A model generated the notes under the pieces. The model ran no database searches. It had not been told where the DNA came from and worked only from the letters and a program-made list of their open reading frames with translations. A DNA stretch of 64,000 nt. Source: JAKLQR01 sp963753165. Its GTDB lineage: Bacteria; Nitrospirota; Thermodesulfovibrionia; Thermodesulfovibrionales; SM23-35. Numbering within the stretch: position 1 is the stretch's first letter; every line of letters begins with the position of its first letter. This document shows, piece after piece, positions 24,887-33,439 of the stretch. Location: the NCBI GenBank assembly GCA_963753165.1, contig CAVWBP010000031.1, forward strand, positions 1 to 64,000. The letters run 5' to 3'. The translations under genes and the position numbers were made by a program.

Positions 24887-27586
24887 TTATTTCCGAATGA
24901 ATTCTTCTTGTACCTTTGAGATAAGTTCAATCGCCCCTGTCGGGCAGATTTTAATACATTCCCCGCACCGCACGCATTTTCTCTGCCTGATTTCGAAATA
25001 GATATATTTCGAGGGATCAGATTCTGCTGTTTCACCGTGTATTGCATCAAATTTGCACCTGTGTACACATTCCCCGCATCTGATGCACAAATCCTGGTTT
25101 ATCAGATATGAGAGAGAACTGATGCATTCTCTTTTCGGACAGATGCCGGCAAGATGCATCCTGAATTCCTCTTCCGCAGAAGTCAGCTTCTCAAGAAGGA
25201 ACTTGCCGGTGTCCCTTCCCTTCTTGCAATAAGAAGCTTCTCTCATGTGGGAAGCGATTCTTCTGAGCGCAAGGATATCTGCTTCCCCTGCTTCCTCGAG
25301 ATGCTGGGTGATCCTGAGCAGTCTGATCTTGGCTTCTTCAGTCCCTAACGAACAGGGATAGCACCTGCCGCACATCGGCCCTGCAATGAATTCCTCAATA
25401 AAGGTGAGCGACTTCTGGACCGCACAGGTCTTCCCTTCAGCATCTTTTCTGATTTCATCGAGGGTTATTTCCTCAATGAGCTCCTCTTGCTCCTCAGGGA
25501 CCGGCACAGCCACAGCCTCTTCTGCCATGCTTTTGAGGATTCTGCCCACCTTCTCATACTTGATAGCTCCCATGGGGCACTCTTTCAGGCAGTCACCGCA
25601 TTTTTTGCAGATATTGCTGTCAATTACAAACCCTGTGGACGTCTCCCTGATTGCGCCAACTCTGCATACATTGATGCAGTTCCTGCAGAAATAACAGAGT
25701 TCCCTGTCAATATAAATAACAGGCTGTTCCTTTATTTCTATCGCGCCGAGTGGGCATACGGTAAAACATGCCTTGCACCTCTGGCAGTCTACCTGGTCAA
25801 TATAGAAGAAGCCGTCCTCAGATTCCTTGATGGCTTCATAAGGGCATGCATCCACGCATCGCTTGCACTGATAACAGACGTCAGTGTTCAACGAGACCTG
25901 TCCGAGCCCCTGGCATACGAAGGCCCTGCAGTATTTCTCTCTCACATGTTCGTCATATTCTTCACGGAAATATTTTATCGTAGTGAGAACGGGATTCGGT
26001 GCGCTCTTCCCGAGTCCGCACAGAGAACTTTTCTTCACATACTTTCCAAGCGCTTCGAGCCTTTCTATGTCACCCTCTTCACCATTGCCGGAGGTAATCT
26101 TCTCAAGTATCTGGAGCATCTGATAGGTGCCGACCCTGCATGGATAACATTTGCCGCATGATTCCGACTGGCAGAATGACAGGAAGAACTTTGCGATATC
26201 CACAATGCAGTTGTCTTCGTCCATAACAACCATTCCGCCGGAGCCCATGATCGAGCCTACTTTCGCAAGGGAGTCGAAATCGATAGGCAGATCAAGATAC
26301 TGTTCGGGGATGCATCCGCCCGATGGCCCTCCCGTCTGAACAGCCTTGAATTTCTTGTCCCCGATGATCCCTCCGCCGATGTCAAAAATAATCTCCCGCA
26401 GGGTTATCCCCATAGGGACCTCGACAAGTCCCGTATTCTTGACTTTGCCGGTCAGCGCAAAGACCTTGGTGCCGGGAGAACCTGCAGTCCCTGTCTTGAG
26501 GAACCAGCCCGCGCCTTTTTCGATGATATGAGGGACACAGACATAGGTTTCTATATTATTCAGGTTCGCCGGATAGCCCCATGGTCCGCCACCGGGTTCA
26601 GACAGTCTCGGCGGTCTTGGGCGGGGGAATCCTCTCTCTCCTTCTATCGAGGCAACAAGCGCAGTGGCTTCGCCGCATACAAATGCACCGGCGCCTTCCC
26701 TGATCTGGACAGTGAAATTAAAACCTTTCCCGAGGATATTATGCCCCAGAAGGCCCAAAGCTTCAGCCTGTTCAATAGCTATGGAAAGATGCCTGACTGC
26801 AAGCGGATATTCATGGCGAACATAGATAATCCCGTGTTCTGCACCGATTGCATACGCGCAGAGCATCATCCCTTCGAGAAGACTGTGGGGGTCTCCCTCC
26901 ATGATCGATCTGTCCATAAACGCGCCGGGGTCGCCTTCATCTCCATTTGCAATAACGATTTTCACCGGATCGGGCGCTTTTCTCGTATGTTCCCATTTTA
27001 TGCCTGCGGGGAACCCGGCGCCGCCCCTCCCCCTCAGGTTTGCTCTCTTTACCTCATCGAGTACCTGCTGGGGTGTCATGGAGGCAAGCGCTTTTTCGAC
27101 AGCACTATATCCCCCTATGGCAAGATAATGCAGAATATTGGTGGGGTCGATCCTCCCGTTATTTCTGAGTGCAATTCTGAGCTGTTTCCGGTAAAACGGC
27201 ACGTCTTTAATAAAATATGCAGGCTTCTCTCCAAGAGACCTGCGGAAGAGAAGATCCCAGACCGGCTTTCCACCCATGATGGTGCGTGAGATTACATCGC
27301 CCGATCTTTCCGGTTTCACTTTATGATAGAAATAGCCCTGGGGCTGCACCGTCATAACAGGACCCAGTTGACAGAGTCCCTGACATCCGGTAGTGATTAT
27401 CTCAACATCCTCATTACTGCTCCGGGTCTCTGTCTTGAGATTCTCTGCTAACTGGAGAGAGCGGTTGGCTCTGCAGGCCGTTCCGCAGCACACCCGTATT
27501 CTCTTTTTGTTGGGAGCCAACACACCTTCTTTGGCAAGTTTTTTCCGGAGGGCTTTCAGGTCATTTAAACTGGTTAATTTTTGCAT
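24887..27586 (-). CDS. NuoF-like NAD(H)-binding flavoprotein with extra ferredoxin and repeated C-terminal modules
   Basis: This 899-residue protein is much longer than NuoF (about 430) and HydB/HndC-type subunits (about 600). It begins with a thioredoxin-like [2Fe-2S] part (CCGTACRANRSLQ, TGCQGLCQLGP). Next comes the FMN/NADH domain (LRGRGGAGFPAGIKWEHTRK, NGDEGDPGAFMDRSIMEGDP, GAGAFVCGEATALVASIEGE) and SLBB and cluster domains (ESCGKCYPCRVGT). Four ferredoxin motifs follow, then a second copy of the NuoF cluster-domain pattern (GPMCGRCYPCSLGTEEAKIR) and two terminal ferredoxin motifs. It probably oxidises or reduces NAD(H) and wires it to ferredoxin; flavin-based bifurcation is possible. Confidence 0.85.
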   Translation of the reverse strand: MQKLTSLNDLKALRKKLAKEGVLAPNKKRIRVCCGTACRANRSLQLAENLKTETRSSNEDVEIITTGCQGLCQLGPVMTVQPQGYFYHKVKPERSGDVISRTIMGGKPVWDLLFRRSLGEKPAYFIKDVPFYRKQLRIALRNNGRIDPTNILHYLAIGGYSAVEKALASMTPQQVLDEVKRANLRGRGGAGFPAGIKWEHTRKAPDPVKIVIANGDEGDPGAFMDRSIMEGDPHSLLEGMMLCAYAIGAEHGIIYVRHEYPLAVRHLSIAIEQAEALGLLGHNILGKGFNFTVQIREGAGAFVCGEATALVASIEGERGFPRPRPPRLSEPGGGPWGYPANLNNIETYVCVPHIIEKGAGWFLKTGTAGSPGTKVFALTGKVKNTGLVEVPMGITLREIIFDIGGGIIGDKKFKAVQTGGPSGGCIPEQYLDLPIDFDSLAKVGSIMGSGGMVVMDEDNCIVDIAKFFLSFCQSESCGKCYPCRVGTYQMLQILEKITSGNGEEGDIERLEALGKYVKKSSLCGLGKSAPNPVLTTIKYFREEYDEHVREKYCRAFVCQGLGQVSLNTDVCYQCKRCVDACPYEAIKESEDGFFYIDQVDCQRCKACFTVCPLGAIEIKEQPVIYIDRELCYFCRNCINVCRVGAIRETSTGFVIDSNICKKCGDCLKECPMGAIKYEKVGRILKSMAEEAVAVPVPEEQEELIEEITLDEIRKDAEGKTCAVQKSLTFIEEFIAGPMCGRCYPCSLGTEEAKIRLLRITQHLEEAGEADILALRRIASHMREASYCKKGRDTGKFLLEKLTSAEEEFRMHLAGICPKRECISSLSYLINQDLCIRCGECVHRCKFDAIHGETAESDPSKYIYFEIRQRKCVRCGECIKICPTGAIELISKVQEEFIRK

Positions 27587-27643
27587 GCGCGCATTAACCT
27601 TTCTTTGTGATTTTAGACCATTTTTCCTGCAGTTACAAGTCGG

Positions 27644-28132
27644 TCATTTTTCTCTTATTGACTGTATAATTCCTCTTAACTTCCCGCTTCCTGTAATTTC
27701 ACCCATGACATTCTCATTTATGGTAGTAACGGGTGCAAGACCGCAGCACCCTACGCATCCCACCGTTTCCAGCGTAAGCGCAAGGTCTTCAGTGGTTTCT
27801 CCGCTCTTGATATCGAATTCCTGTTCCAGGGCATTCAGAACCTTTTTTGAACCCCGCACATAACAGGCCGTCCCGAGGCAGACCTTCACAATCTTTTTCC
27901 CTCTGGGCTTGAAGTAAAACATCCGGTAAAAGCTAGCTACACTGAAGATTTCAGACATGGAGAGTTTCAGTTTTTGGGAAAGCTGTCTCACACTCTCTTC
28001 GGGAAGGTAACCCAGTGCTGACTGGGTCTGTTGCAGCGCTTGAATCAGTATGCCGCGTTTTTTCTCCCGTTCATTGAGGACCTCGCCGATCCTGCCTATC
28101 TGTCCATTCACATCTATCTCTTCGACCTTCAT
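27644..28132 (-). CDS. NuoE-like [2Fe-2S] thioredoxin-fold subunit
   Basis: The 162-residue protein has the NuoE pattern: a helical N-terminus (LIQALQQTQSALGYLPEESV), then VCLGTACYVRGSKKVLNALE and TVGCVGCCGLAPVTTIN, giving the four Cys ligands. It is the first gene of the nuoE-nuoF-nuoG-like operon on the minus strand. No membrane-arm nuo genes are nearby, so the complex is probably soluble. Confidence 0.88.
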   Translation of the reverse strand: MKVEEIDVNGQIGRIGEVLNEREKKRGILIQALQQTQSALGYLPEESVRQLSQKLKLSMSEIFSVASFYRMFYFKPRGKKIVKVCLGTACYVRGSKKVLNALEQEFDIKSGETTEDLALTLETVGCVGCCGLAPVTTINENVMGEITGSGKLRGIIQSIREK

Positions 28133-28338
28133 ATCCCCTCCAGAGAAGAGCTAAGGTGTTCAATAGTGCTACTTATAAAACAAATAGTTGCGCGTTCGTC
28201 ATAAGTTTCGCGTGTGCGATTCCGACAAGCATGCCAGTGAACTGTAAATATTTTATACCTCCGGGCAACATATTGCAATACCCGCATCCTTTGCCTTCAT
28301 TGACTAAATTTAAGGACTGCTTTATAGTGTATAAAACT

Positions 28339-29187
28339 ATGATACAGAGCATGACAGGATTCGGCAGTGCATCACGCAACAGCTTTACGGTCGAGGTCCG
28401 ATCGCTCAACCACAGATATATTGATATATTTCTCAAATCGCCTGCATATATAAATCAGCATGAAATAGCCTTGAGGAATATCCTCAAGGAACATTTCCAG
28501 CGGGGGAGATTCGATGTGACGGTTTCAGTGCCTCACGAAAAAGGCGCACCTCTTGCCATAAATACAGAAATGGCAAAAAGCCTCTATGCCGCCATGCTGG
28601 ATTTACAGAAAGAGATCGGAATCCCTGGTCCGATCAGCATGGAAACCCTTGCCGGTATCAGAGAACTCTATATTGAACAGGAACCGGAATATAATACCGA
28701 TGATCTGTTTGCCGCATTTCGTGAAGCGGTTTCGAATCTCGTACAGATGAGAATACGGGAAGGATCATTGCTCACTGAAGAATTGACGAAACGACTCGGG
28801 GTATTAGAGGAATTAACCGACAGGATAAAATCACTGGCCCCTGATGAGATAATACGCTGGCGGGAAAAATTTACCGAGAGACTGAAATTGATACTTGACG
28901 CAGAAATGATAGATAAGAACAGAATACTTCAGGAGGCTGCCGTAATGGCAGAGAAACTCGACATATCGGAAGAGATAAACAGGCTGGAAAACCATAGAAA
29001 GCAGTTTGGCGAAATCCTTCAAAATGAGAGCATTGTAGGGAGAAAACTCGATTTCCTGCTCCAGGAAATGGGGAGAGAGGTGAATACCCTGGCATACAAG
29101 TCAGGAGACTACGCGATATCGAATCTTGTTGTTGAGATGAAAACGGAAATTGAGAAGATACGGGAACAGATACAAAATTTACAATAA
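28339..29187 (+). CDS. YicC/YloC-family endoribonuclease
   Basis: The protein starts MIQSMTGFGSASRNSFTVEV followed by RSLNHRYIDI, the characteristic N-terminus of YicC proteins. It ends DYAISNLVVEMKTEIEKIRE then QIQNLQ. I chose ATG 28339 because the open frame upstream (to 28156) is not conserved. At 282 residues it is normal. YicC proteins cleave RNA and affect stationary-phase fitness. The gene heads the widely conserved yicC-remA-gmk-rpoZ-coaBC set. Confidence 0.9.
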   Translation: MIQSMTGFGSASRNSFTVEVRSLNHRYIDIFLKSPAYINQHEIALRNILKEHFQRGRFDVTVSVPHEKGAPLAINTEMAKSLYAAMLDLQKEIGIPGPISMETLAGIRELYIEQEPEYNTDDLFAAFREAVSNLVQMRIREGSLLTEELTKRLGVLEELTDRIKSLAPDEIIRWREKFTERLKLILDAEMIDKNRILQEAAVMAEKLDISEEINRLENHRKQFGEILQNESIVGRKLDFLLQEMGREVNTLAYKSGDYAISNLVVEMKTEIEKIREQIQNLQ

Positions 29188-29199
29188 AGGAACCAGCGA

Positions 29200-29481
29200 A
29201 TGAAAAAAGGTGATCTCAGTCCCGTACTTGTGAATATAGGATTTGGCAACGTCGTTGCATCCGCAAAAGTTGTTGCGATAGTCACGCCAGGGTCTGCACC
29301 GATGAAAAGACTCCGCGAAGAAGCGAAAAAGGCAGGCAGTCTCATTGATGCAACCGAGGGAAGACGTACCCGTTCGATCATCGTGACAGACAGCAACCAT
29401 ATCATCCTGTCGGCGATACAGGCTGAGACCATCACCCAGAGATTCCTTGAAGGAAAGGACCTTGCCGGAGAAGAGGAATAG
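29200..29481 (+). CDS. remA: RemA-like DUF370 DNA-binding protein
   Basis: The 93-residue protein contains NIGFGNVVASAKVVAIVTPG and ATEGRRTRSIIVTDSNHIIL, the hallmark of RemA, a regulator of matrix genes and osmoprotection in Bacillus. In other phyla it is found between yicC and gmk, as here, with unknown targets. It starts 12 bases after yicC and its 3' end overlaps the predicted start of gmk by up to 35 bases. Confidence 0.88.
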   Translation: MKKGDLSPVLVNIGFGNVVASAKVVAIVTPGSAPMKRLREEAKKAGSLIDATEGRRTRSIIVTDSNHIILSAIQAETITQRFLEGKDLAGEEE

Positions 29482-30094
29482 GGGAAGCCTCTTTATCGTT
29501 TCTGCGCCTTCCGGAGCCGGCAAGACAACGCTTTGCAGGAAAGTCCTTTCCACGCTGCCGCATCTGAAATTTTCTGTTTCCTACACAACGCGTCAACCCC
29601 GTAAGGGTGAAATAAATGACAGGGATTATACGTTTATTCGCAGGGACGAATTCACCGGGATGATTCAAAAGGGGGACTTCATTGAGTGGGCCGAGATACA
29701 TGGAGAACTCTACGGAACTTCAAAAAAGAGACTCGATGAACTCCTGGCAGCCGGCAACGATGTGCTTCTTGATATTGATATCCAGGGCGCTTCGCAGGTC
29801 AGGAAGAAATCCCGTGAAGGGGTATATATTTTCATACTTCCTCCCTCTCTCGAGGTATTGAGGACCCGGCTCAAAAAACGGATGACCGATTCACAGGCAA
29901 ATATTAAAAAACGATTAAAGGCTGCGCTCTCTGAAATAAAAGAATATACCGAATATGATTATGTTATAATGAACGACGTCCTGAATGACGCTGTCAGGGT
30001 ATTGGAGGCGATCATCATTGCCCACCGGGCACGCAGAAAGAAAATAAATCCTGTTTGGATTAAAAGGACGTTTTTTTCAAAGGAGGACACTTAG
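29447..30094 (+). CDS. gmk: Guanylate kinase
   Basis: The enzyme phosphorylates GMP to GDP with ATP. The P-loop is LFIVSAPSGAGKTTLCRKVL. GMP-binding residues are in VSYTTRQPRKGEINDRDYTF and IEWAEIHGELYGTS, and DIDIQGASQVRKK is also conserved. The start is uncertain: TTG 29447 or TTG 29462 (the latter preceded by AAGGAAAGG). Either gives about 210 residues. Both overlap remA. Confidence 0.93.
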   Translation: MKERTLPEKRNRGSLFIVSAPSGAGKTTLCRKVLSTLPHLKFSVSYTTRQPRKGEINDRDYTFIRRDEFTGMIQKGDFIEWAEIHGELYGTSKKRLDELLAAGNDVLLDIDIQGASQVRKKSREGVYIFILPPSLEVLRTRLKKRMTDSQANIKKRLKAALSEIKEYTEYDYVIMNDVLNDAVRVLEAIIIAHRARRKKINPVWIKRTFFSKEDT

Positions 30095-30096
30095 CA

Positions 30097-30498
30097 ATGG
30101 ATATTATTTCTCTGCCAATCGAGTTCGACATAGACAAGATCGACGGGAGATTCAGGTTGATCGCGATAGCAGCTCAACGGGCAAAAGAACTGGCAGTAGG
30201 CGCAGACCCGAAGGTCAAGACAAAAGCAAGAAAAGTCACTACCCTGGCACTTGAGGAAACAATCGAGAATACTATCGAATTCCTTATCGGGGAAGAGGCA
30301 AAGAAGGCAAAGGAAGAAGCAAAGAAATTCGATTACCGGAAACTCCTCGAAGAGAAGAGGAGAGAAGCCACAGGAGAAGACCTTACAGAGTTTGAAAAAG
30401 ATCTGAAGGTGTATCTGCATGAGAAAGAGGCCCTGGACAAGAAGGCTCTGGAGGGCCTCTTCAGTGATAATAAACGAGAGGAAGGTGCTAAAGAATAA
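30097..30498 (+). CDS. rpoZ: RNA polymerase omega subunit, long C-terminal extension
   Basis: The omega core is seen at about 1-70: FDIDKIDGRFRLIAIAAQRA, the AKEL motif, KARKVTTLALEETIENTIEF. After it comes a highly charged, probably coiled extension (EEAKKAKEEAKKFDYRKLLEE) to residue 133, longer than the 90-residue E. coli protein. Position between gmk and coaBC is canonical. The coaBC GTG start overlaps its 3' end. Confidence 0.85.
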   Translation: MDIISLPIEFDIDKIDGRFRLIAIAAQRAKELAVGADPKVKTKARKVTTLALEETIENTIEFLIGEEAKKAKEEAKKFDYRKLLEEKRREATGEDLTEFEKDLKVYLHEKEALDKKALEGLFSDNKREEGAKE

Positions 30499-31696
30499 GG
30501 TCCTTACTGCTCGGAGTCACCGGAGGAGTTGCAGCTTACAAATCCGTTGAATTAGTGCGGAGACTTAGTGACGAAGGCGCGTCAGTCTCCGTGATCATGA
30601 CCGAAGCGGCGACAAAAATTTGTCACCCCTCTTTCCCTTGAAATCGCATCCCGGAACACAGTCCTTACTGACCTCTATTCATCATCCCATGGCCCATATC
30701 ACGCTCCCTGCTCATGCAGATTTCATGGTGATAGCCCCTGCCACAGCGAACCTGATCGGAAAGTTTGCGCACGGCATTGCAGACGACCTCCTCAGCACCT
30801 GTCTGCTTGCATTCAGGGGGAAAGTGCTGATCGCTCCCTCCATGAACTGGAGGATGTATAGCAATGCCGTTGTCCAGGAAAACCTAGCGTCCCTTCTCTC
30901 AAGGGGGGTTGTTCAGGTGGGCCCTGAAGAGGGCAGACTCGCCTGCGGCGAGGAAGGGTCGGAAGCATGTCAGAAGTCCCTGACATTGTAGCGGCGGTCA
31001 AGTCAGCCCTTGCCAAAAAGGACCTTGCGAATGAACGGATTCTCGTGACAGCCGGCCCGACGAGGGAATATATCGATCCCGTCAGGTTCATTTCGAACAG
31101 ATCATCCGGGAAGATGGGGTATGCAGTTGCAAGAGCCGCGCTGCGGAGGGGTGCGGACGTAACCTTGATCAGCGGAAGCACCTCATTGCATCGTCCTCAG
31201 GGTGTGAAGTTCATTCCTGTTGAAACTGCAGAGGATATGCTTCGCAAGGTGAGGGAAGAAATTCCGTCTTCAACCGTGCTCGTCATGGCTGCTGCGGTTG
31301 CTGATTTTATGCCCGGGGAAAAATCTCCCGAGAAGATTGCAAAAAAAGACGGGCTTCTTTTAAACCTCATGAGAACTCCTGATATACTCATGGAAATCAG
31401 CAGGGAAAAGAGTCGCCCTTTTCTTGTAGGATTTGCCGGCAGAGACGGGGGAAAAAGTCGGAAATGCAAAAAAGAAACTAAAAGAAAAGAAGCTGGACCT
31501 CATCGTATTCAATGATGTTACCGAACCGGGTGCCGGCTTTGACGTCGATACAAACAAGGTGATTCTCATCGATGCAAAAGAGCAGAAAAAACTTCCGCTC
31601 CTCAGCAAGGACGAAGTAGCTGATGCGATACTTGGACAGAATAATAGAGATCAAAGCTTGACTTTTTTCGCAATATTGTTGAAAATTTTGGCATAG
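30485..31696 (+). pseudogene. coaBC: Phosphopantothenoylcysteine decarboxylase/synthase CoaBC, multiple frameshifts
   Basis: CoaBC carries out two steps of coenzyme A synthesis. Family segments are found in successive frames: LLGVTGGVAAYKSVELVRRL, TPLSLEIASRNTVLTDLYSS, HADFMVIAPATANLIGKFAH with LIAPSMNWRMY (CoaC flavin site), ILVTAGPTREYIDPVRFISN, MAAAVADFMPGEKSPEKIAK, and KLDLIVFNDVTEPGAGFDVD. Joining them needs changes near 30509, 30620, 30690, 30955 and 31445. The likely start is GTG 30485, overlapping rpoZ. The pathway is essential, so either another copy exists or the breaks are sequence errors. Confidence 0.85.
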
Positions 31697-31697
31697 C

Positions 31698-32975
31698 ATG
31701 GCACTTGAAGACATTGAAAGACTAAAGGAAAAAATTACCAGGGACCCAAATTCCAAGCTTTTTGTCCCTCTGGCCGAGGAATATAAAAAGGCCGGGATGT
31801 ATGATGAGGCAATTGATGCTCTCACCAAAGGACTCGAACAGCAGCCGGGATATTTGAGCGCCCGGGTGTCCCTCGGCAAAATATATATCGAGAGGGGCAT
31901 GCTCGCTGAGGCAAGAGATGAATTCGAAAAAGTCATCAGCGCGATCCCCGATAATCTCTATGCCCACAAGAAACTGGCTGAAATATACCGGGAACTTGGC
32001 GAGAAAGAGAAGGCCATTCAGGAATTCAGGAAGGTTCTGAAACTCAATCCCATGGACGACTGGGCTGCAACAAGCCTTGCTGCGCTCCAGAAAAATCAGG
32101 AACCCGAAATACCGGCAGCGTCAATCGGAGATGCAGAGGCGCCTCATCCTGAAGAACCACCGGCTCCCGCCGCAGAGCTGCCATCAGAATCTCCTGCATA
32201 CGGAGACAAAGACCTGTGGGATATCCCCCCTGAAATCGAGGACGAGGTGGAAGAAGAACAGCCACCGGAGCTCCCTCTCACGGCAAAAGACATGGAGATT
32301 ACAGAGACCCTCATGAAAGACGAAGAGATGCATGAGGAAAAACCCGGGGAAATTTCGGACGATGAAGACACCGCAGACCTGACCGCCGTGAGCACGGAAA
32401 TTGCCGGGGAACTATCAGAAGAAGAGGGGTGGGACAAAGTCCATGAAGAGTCTCCCGAAGAGGAAGAAGAAATAGACCTCTGGAAGGAACCGTCCGGCGA
32501 GGGGGAAGAACTCTCGGGAGCAGACGAAACTGCAGAAACCCCGATGAGCAGAGAAGACCTTGAATTATGGAAATCCCTGAAGGAAGCTGAAGACGCATCC
32601 GATGAACCTGTATTGGAAGCAATAGAAACCGAGGAGGAATCCTTCTCGTTTGATGATATTCTCCAGGAAGCCGAACCTGCCGGCGCAATCACCGATACCG
32701 AGGTGGTGGTGGAGGAAAGAGTTCCTGAAGAGACCGGCGACATGATCAGTGAGGCAGACCGTTCTGTCCGGGATGAAAAATATACACAGGCATTGAGCAT
32801 CTACCGAAAAATTCTTGCTTCCGAACCGGATAATCGGCAGGCGTTGCAACGTGCTGAAGAATTGAAAGCCCTTTTGAAACTGCTCGGGAAAGATAAAGAG
32901 GAATTAATTGAACGGCTGGAGAACCTGCTCCAGGGCATAAAAAAGAGGCGCGATGAGTTTTCTGGAACTGCTTAA
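31698..32975 (+). CDS. Acidic TPR-repeat protein
   Basis: The N-terminal half (about 1-130) has tetratricopeptide repeats: FVPLAEEYKKAGMYDEAIDA, YLSARVSLGKIYIERGMLAE, LYAHKKLAEIYRELGEKEKA, DWAATSLAALQKNQEPEIPA. A long, very acidic Pro/Glu-rich section (about 140-345) follows. A last repeat pair (KYTQALSIYRKILASEPDNR) precedes a C-terminal helix. No signal peptide is seen. The function is unknown. Its 3' end overlaps the roadblock gene, so the two are probably translated together and may work with MglA/MglB-like GTPases. Confidence 0.75.
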   Translation: MALEDIERLKEKITRDPNSKLFVPLAEEYKKAGMYDEAIDALTKGLEQQPGYLSARVSLGKIYIERGMLAEARDEFEKVISAIPDNLYAHKKLAEIYRELGEKEKAIQEFRKVLKLNPMDDWAATSLAALQKNQEPEIPAASIGDAEAPHPEEPPAPAAELPSESPAYGDKDLWDIPPEIEDEVEEEQPPELPLTAKDMEITETLMKDEEMHEEKPGEISDDEDTADLTAVSTEIAGELSEEEGWDKVHEESPEEEEEIDLWKEPSGEGEELSGADETAETPMSREDLELWKSLKEAEDASDEPVLEAIETEEESFSFDDILQEAEPAGAITDTEVVVEERVPEETGDMISEADRSVRDEKYTQALSIYRKILASEPDNRQALQRAEELKALLKLLGKDKEELIERLENLLQGIKKRRDEFSGTA

Positions 32976-33309
32976 AGACACCGTGGACAAAGTTGACGGC
33001 GCTGTCTCCGCAATGATTATCGGCACTGACGGGATATCAGTTCAGGAATATGCCCCGGTGAAATTCATTGACCTGACAGGGTTGAGTGCCGAAGCCTCGC
33101 AGATGATCAAGGACATCAACCTTGCGGCTGATAACCTCGGCCTTGGTGAGGCCAGGGAATTTTCCATCATTTCAGACCGATGCGGGATTATCATGAGAAA
33201 AATAAATGCAGATTACTACCTCGCCCTTGTGATACGTCCCGAGGGGAACTACGGCAAGGGAAGATATATCCTCAAAACCGCTGTCCCGAAAATAGAAGAC
33301 GAATTCTGA
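32953..33309 (+). CDS. Roadblock/LC7-domain protein
   Basis: The 118-residue protein shows the roadblock fold: VSAMIIGTDGISVQEYAPVK, a central helix with LSAEASQMIKDINLAADNLG, and FSIISDRCGIIMRKINADYY. This is distinct from the mglB at 18959-19453 and shorter. Such proteins act as regulators or scaffolds for small GTPases. It overlaps the TPR gene by 23 bases, and the htrA gene follows. Confidence 0.82.
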   Translation: MSFLELLKDTVDKVDGAVSAMIIGTDGISVQEYAPVKFIDLTGLSAEASQMIKDINLAADNLGLGEAREFSIISDRCGIIMRKINADYYLALVIRPEGNYGKGRYILKTAVPKIEDEF

Positions 33310-33439
33310 AGCCATCTCCGGATACCCTACAAGGATAGTTCCGCAGGAATAAACTCTTCATATTTTTTTCATATTTTCTTCATGAGCCCTTCATAACGTT
33401 TTATTAAGCTATGCCATCAAAACAATTGAAAGGAGAAAC

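Noticed and set aside
28156..28338. Longer yicC start
   Set aside because: The extra 61 residues do not resemble the family; MIQSMTGFG at 28339 is the conserved N-terminus.
32144..32800. 218-residue Ser-rich minus-strand frame
   Set aside because: Mirror of the acidic Glu-rich region of the TPR gene; no independent evidence.
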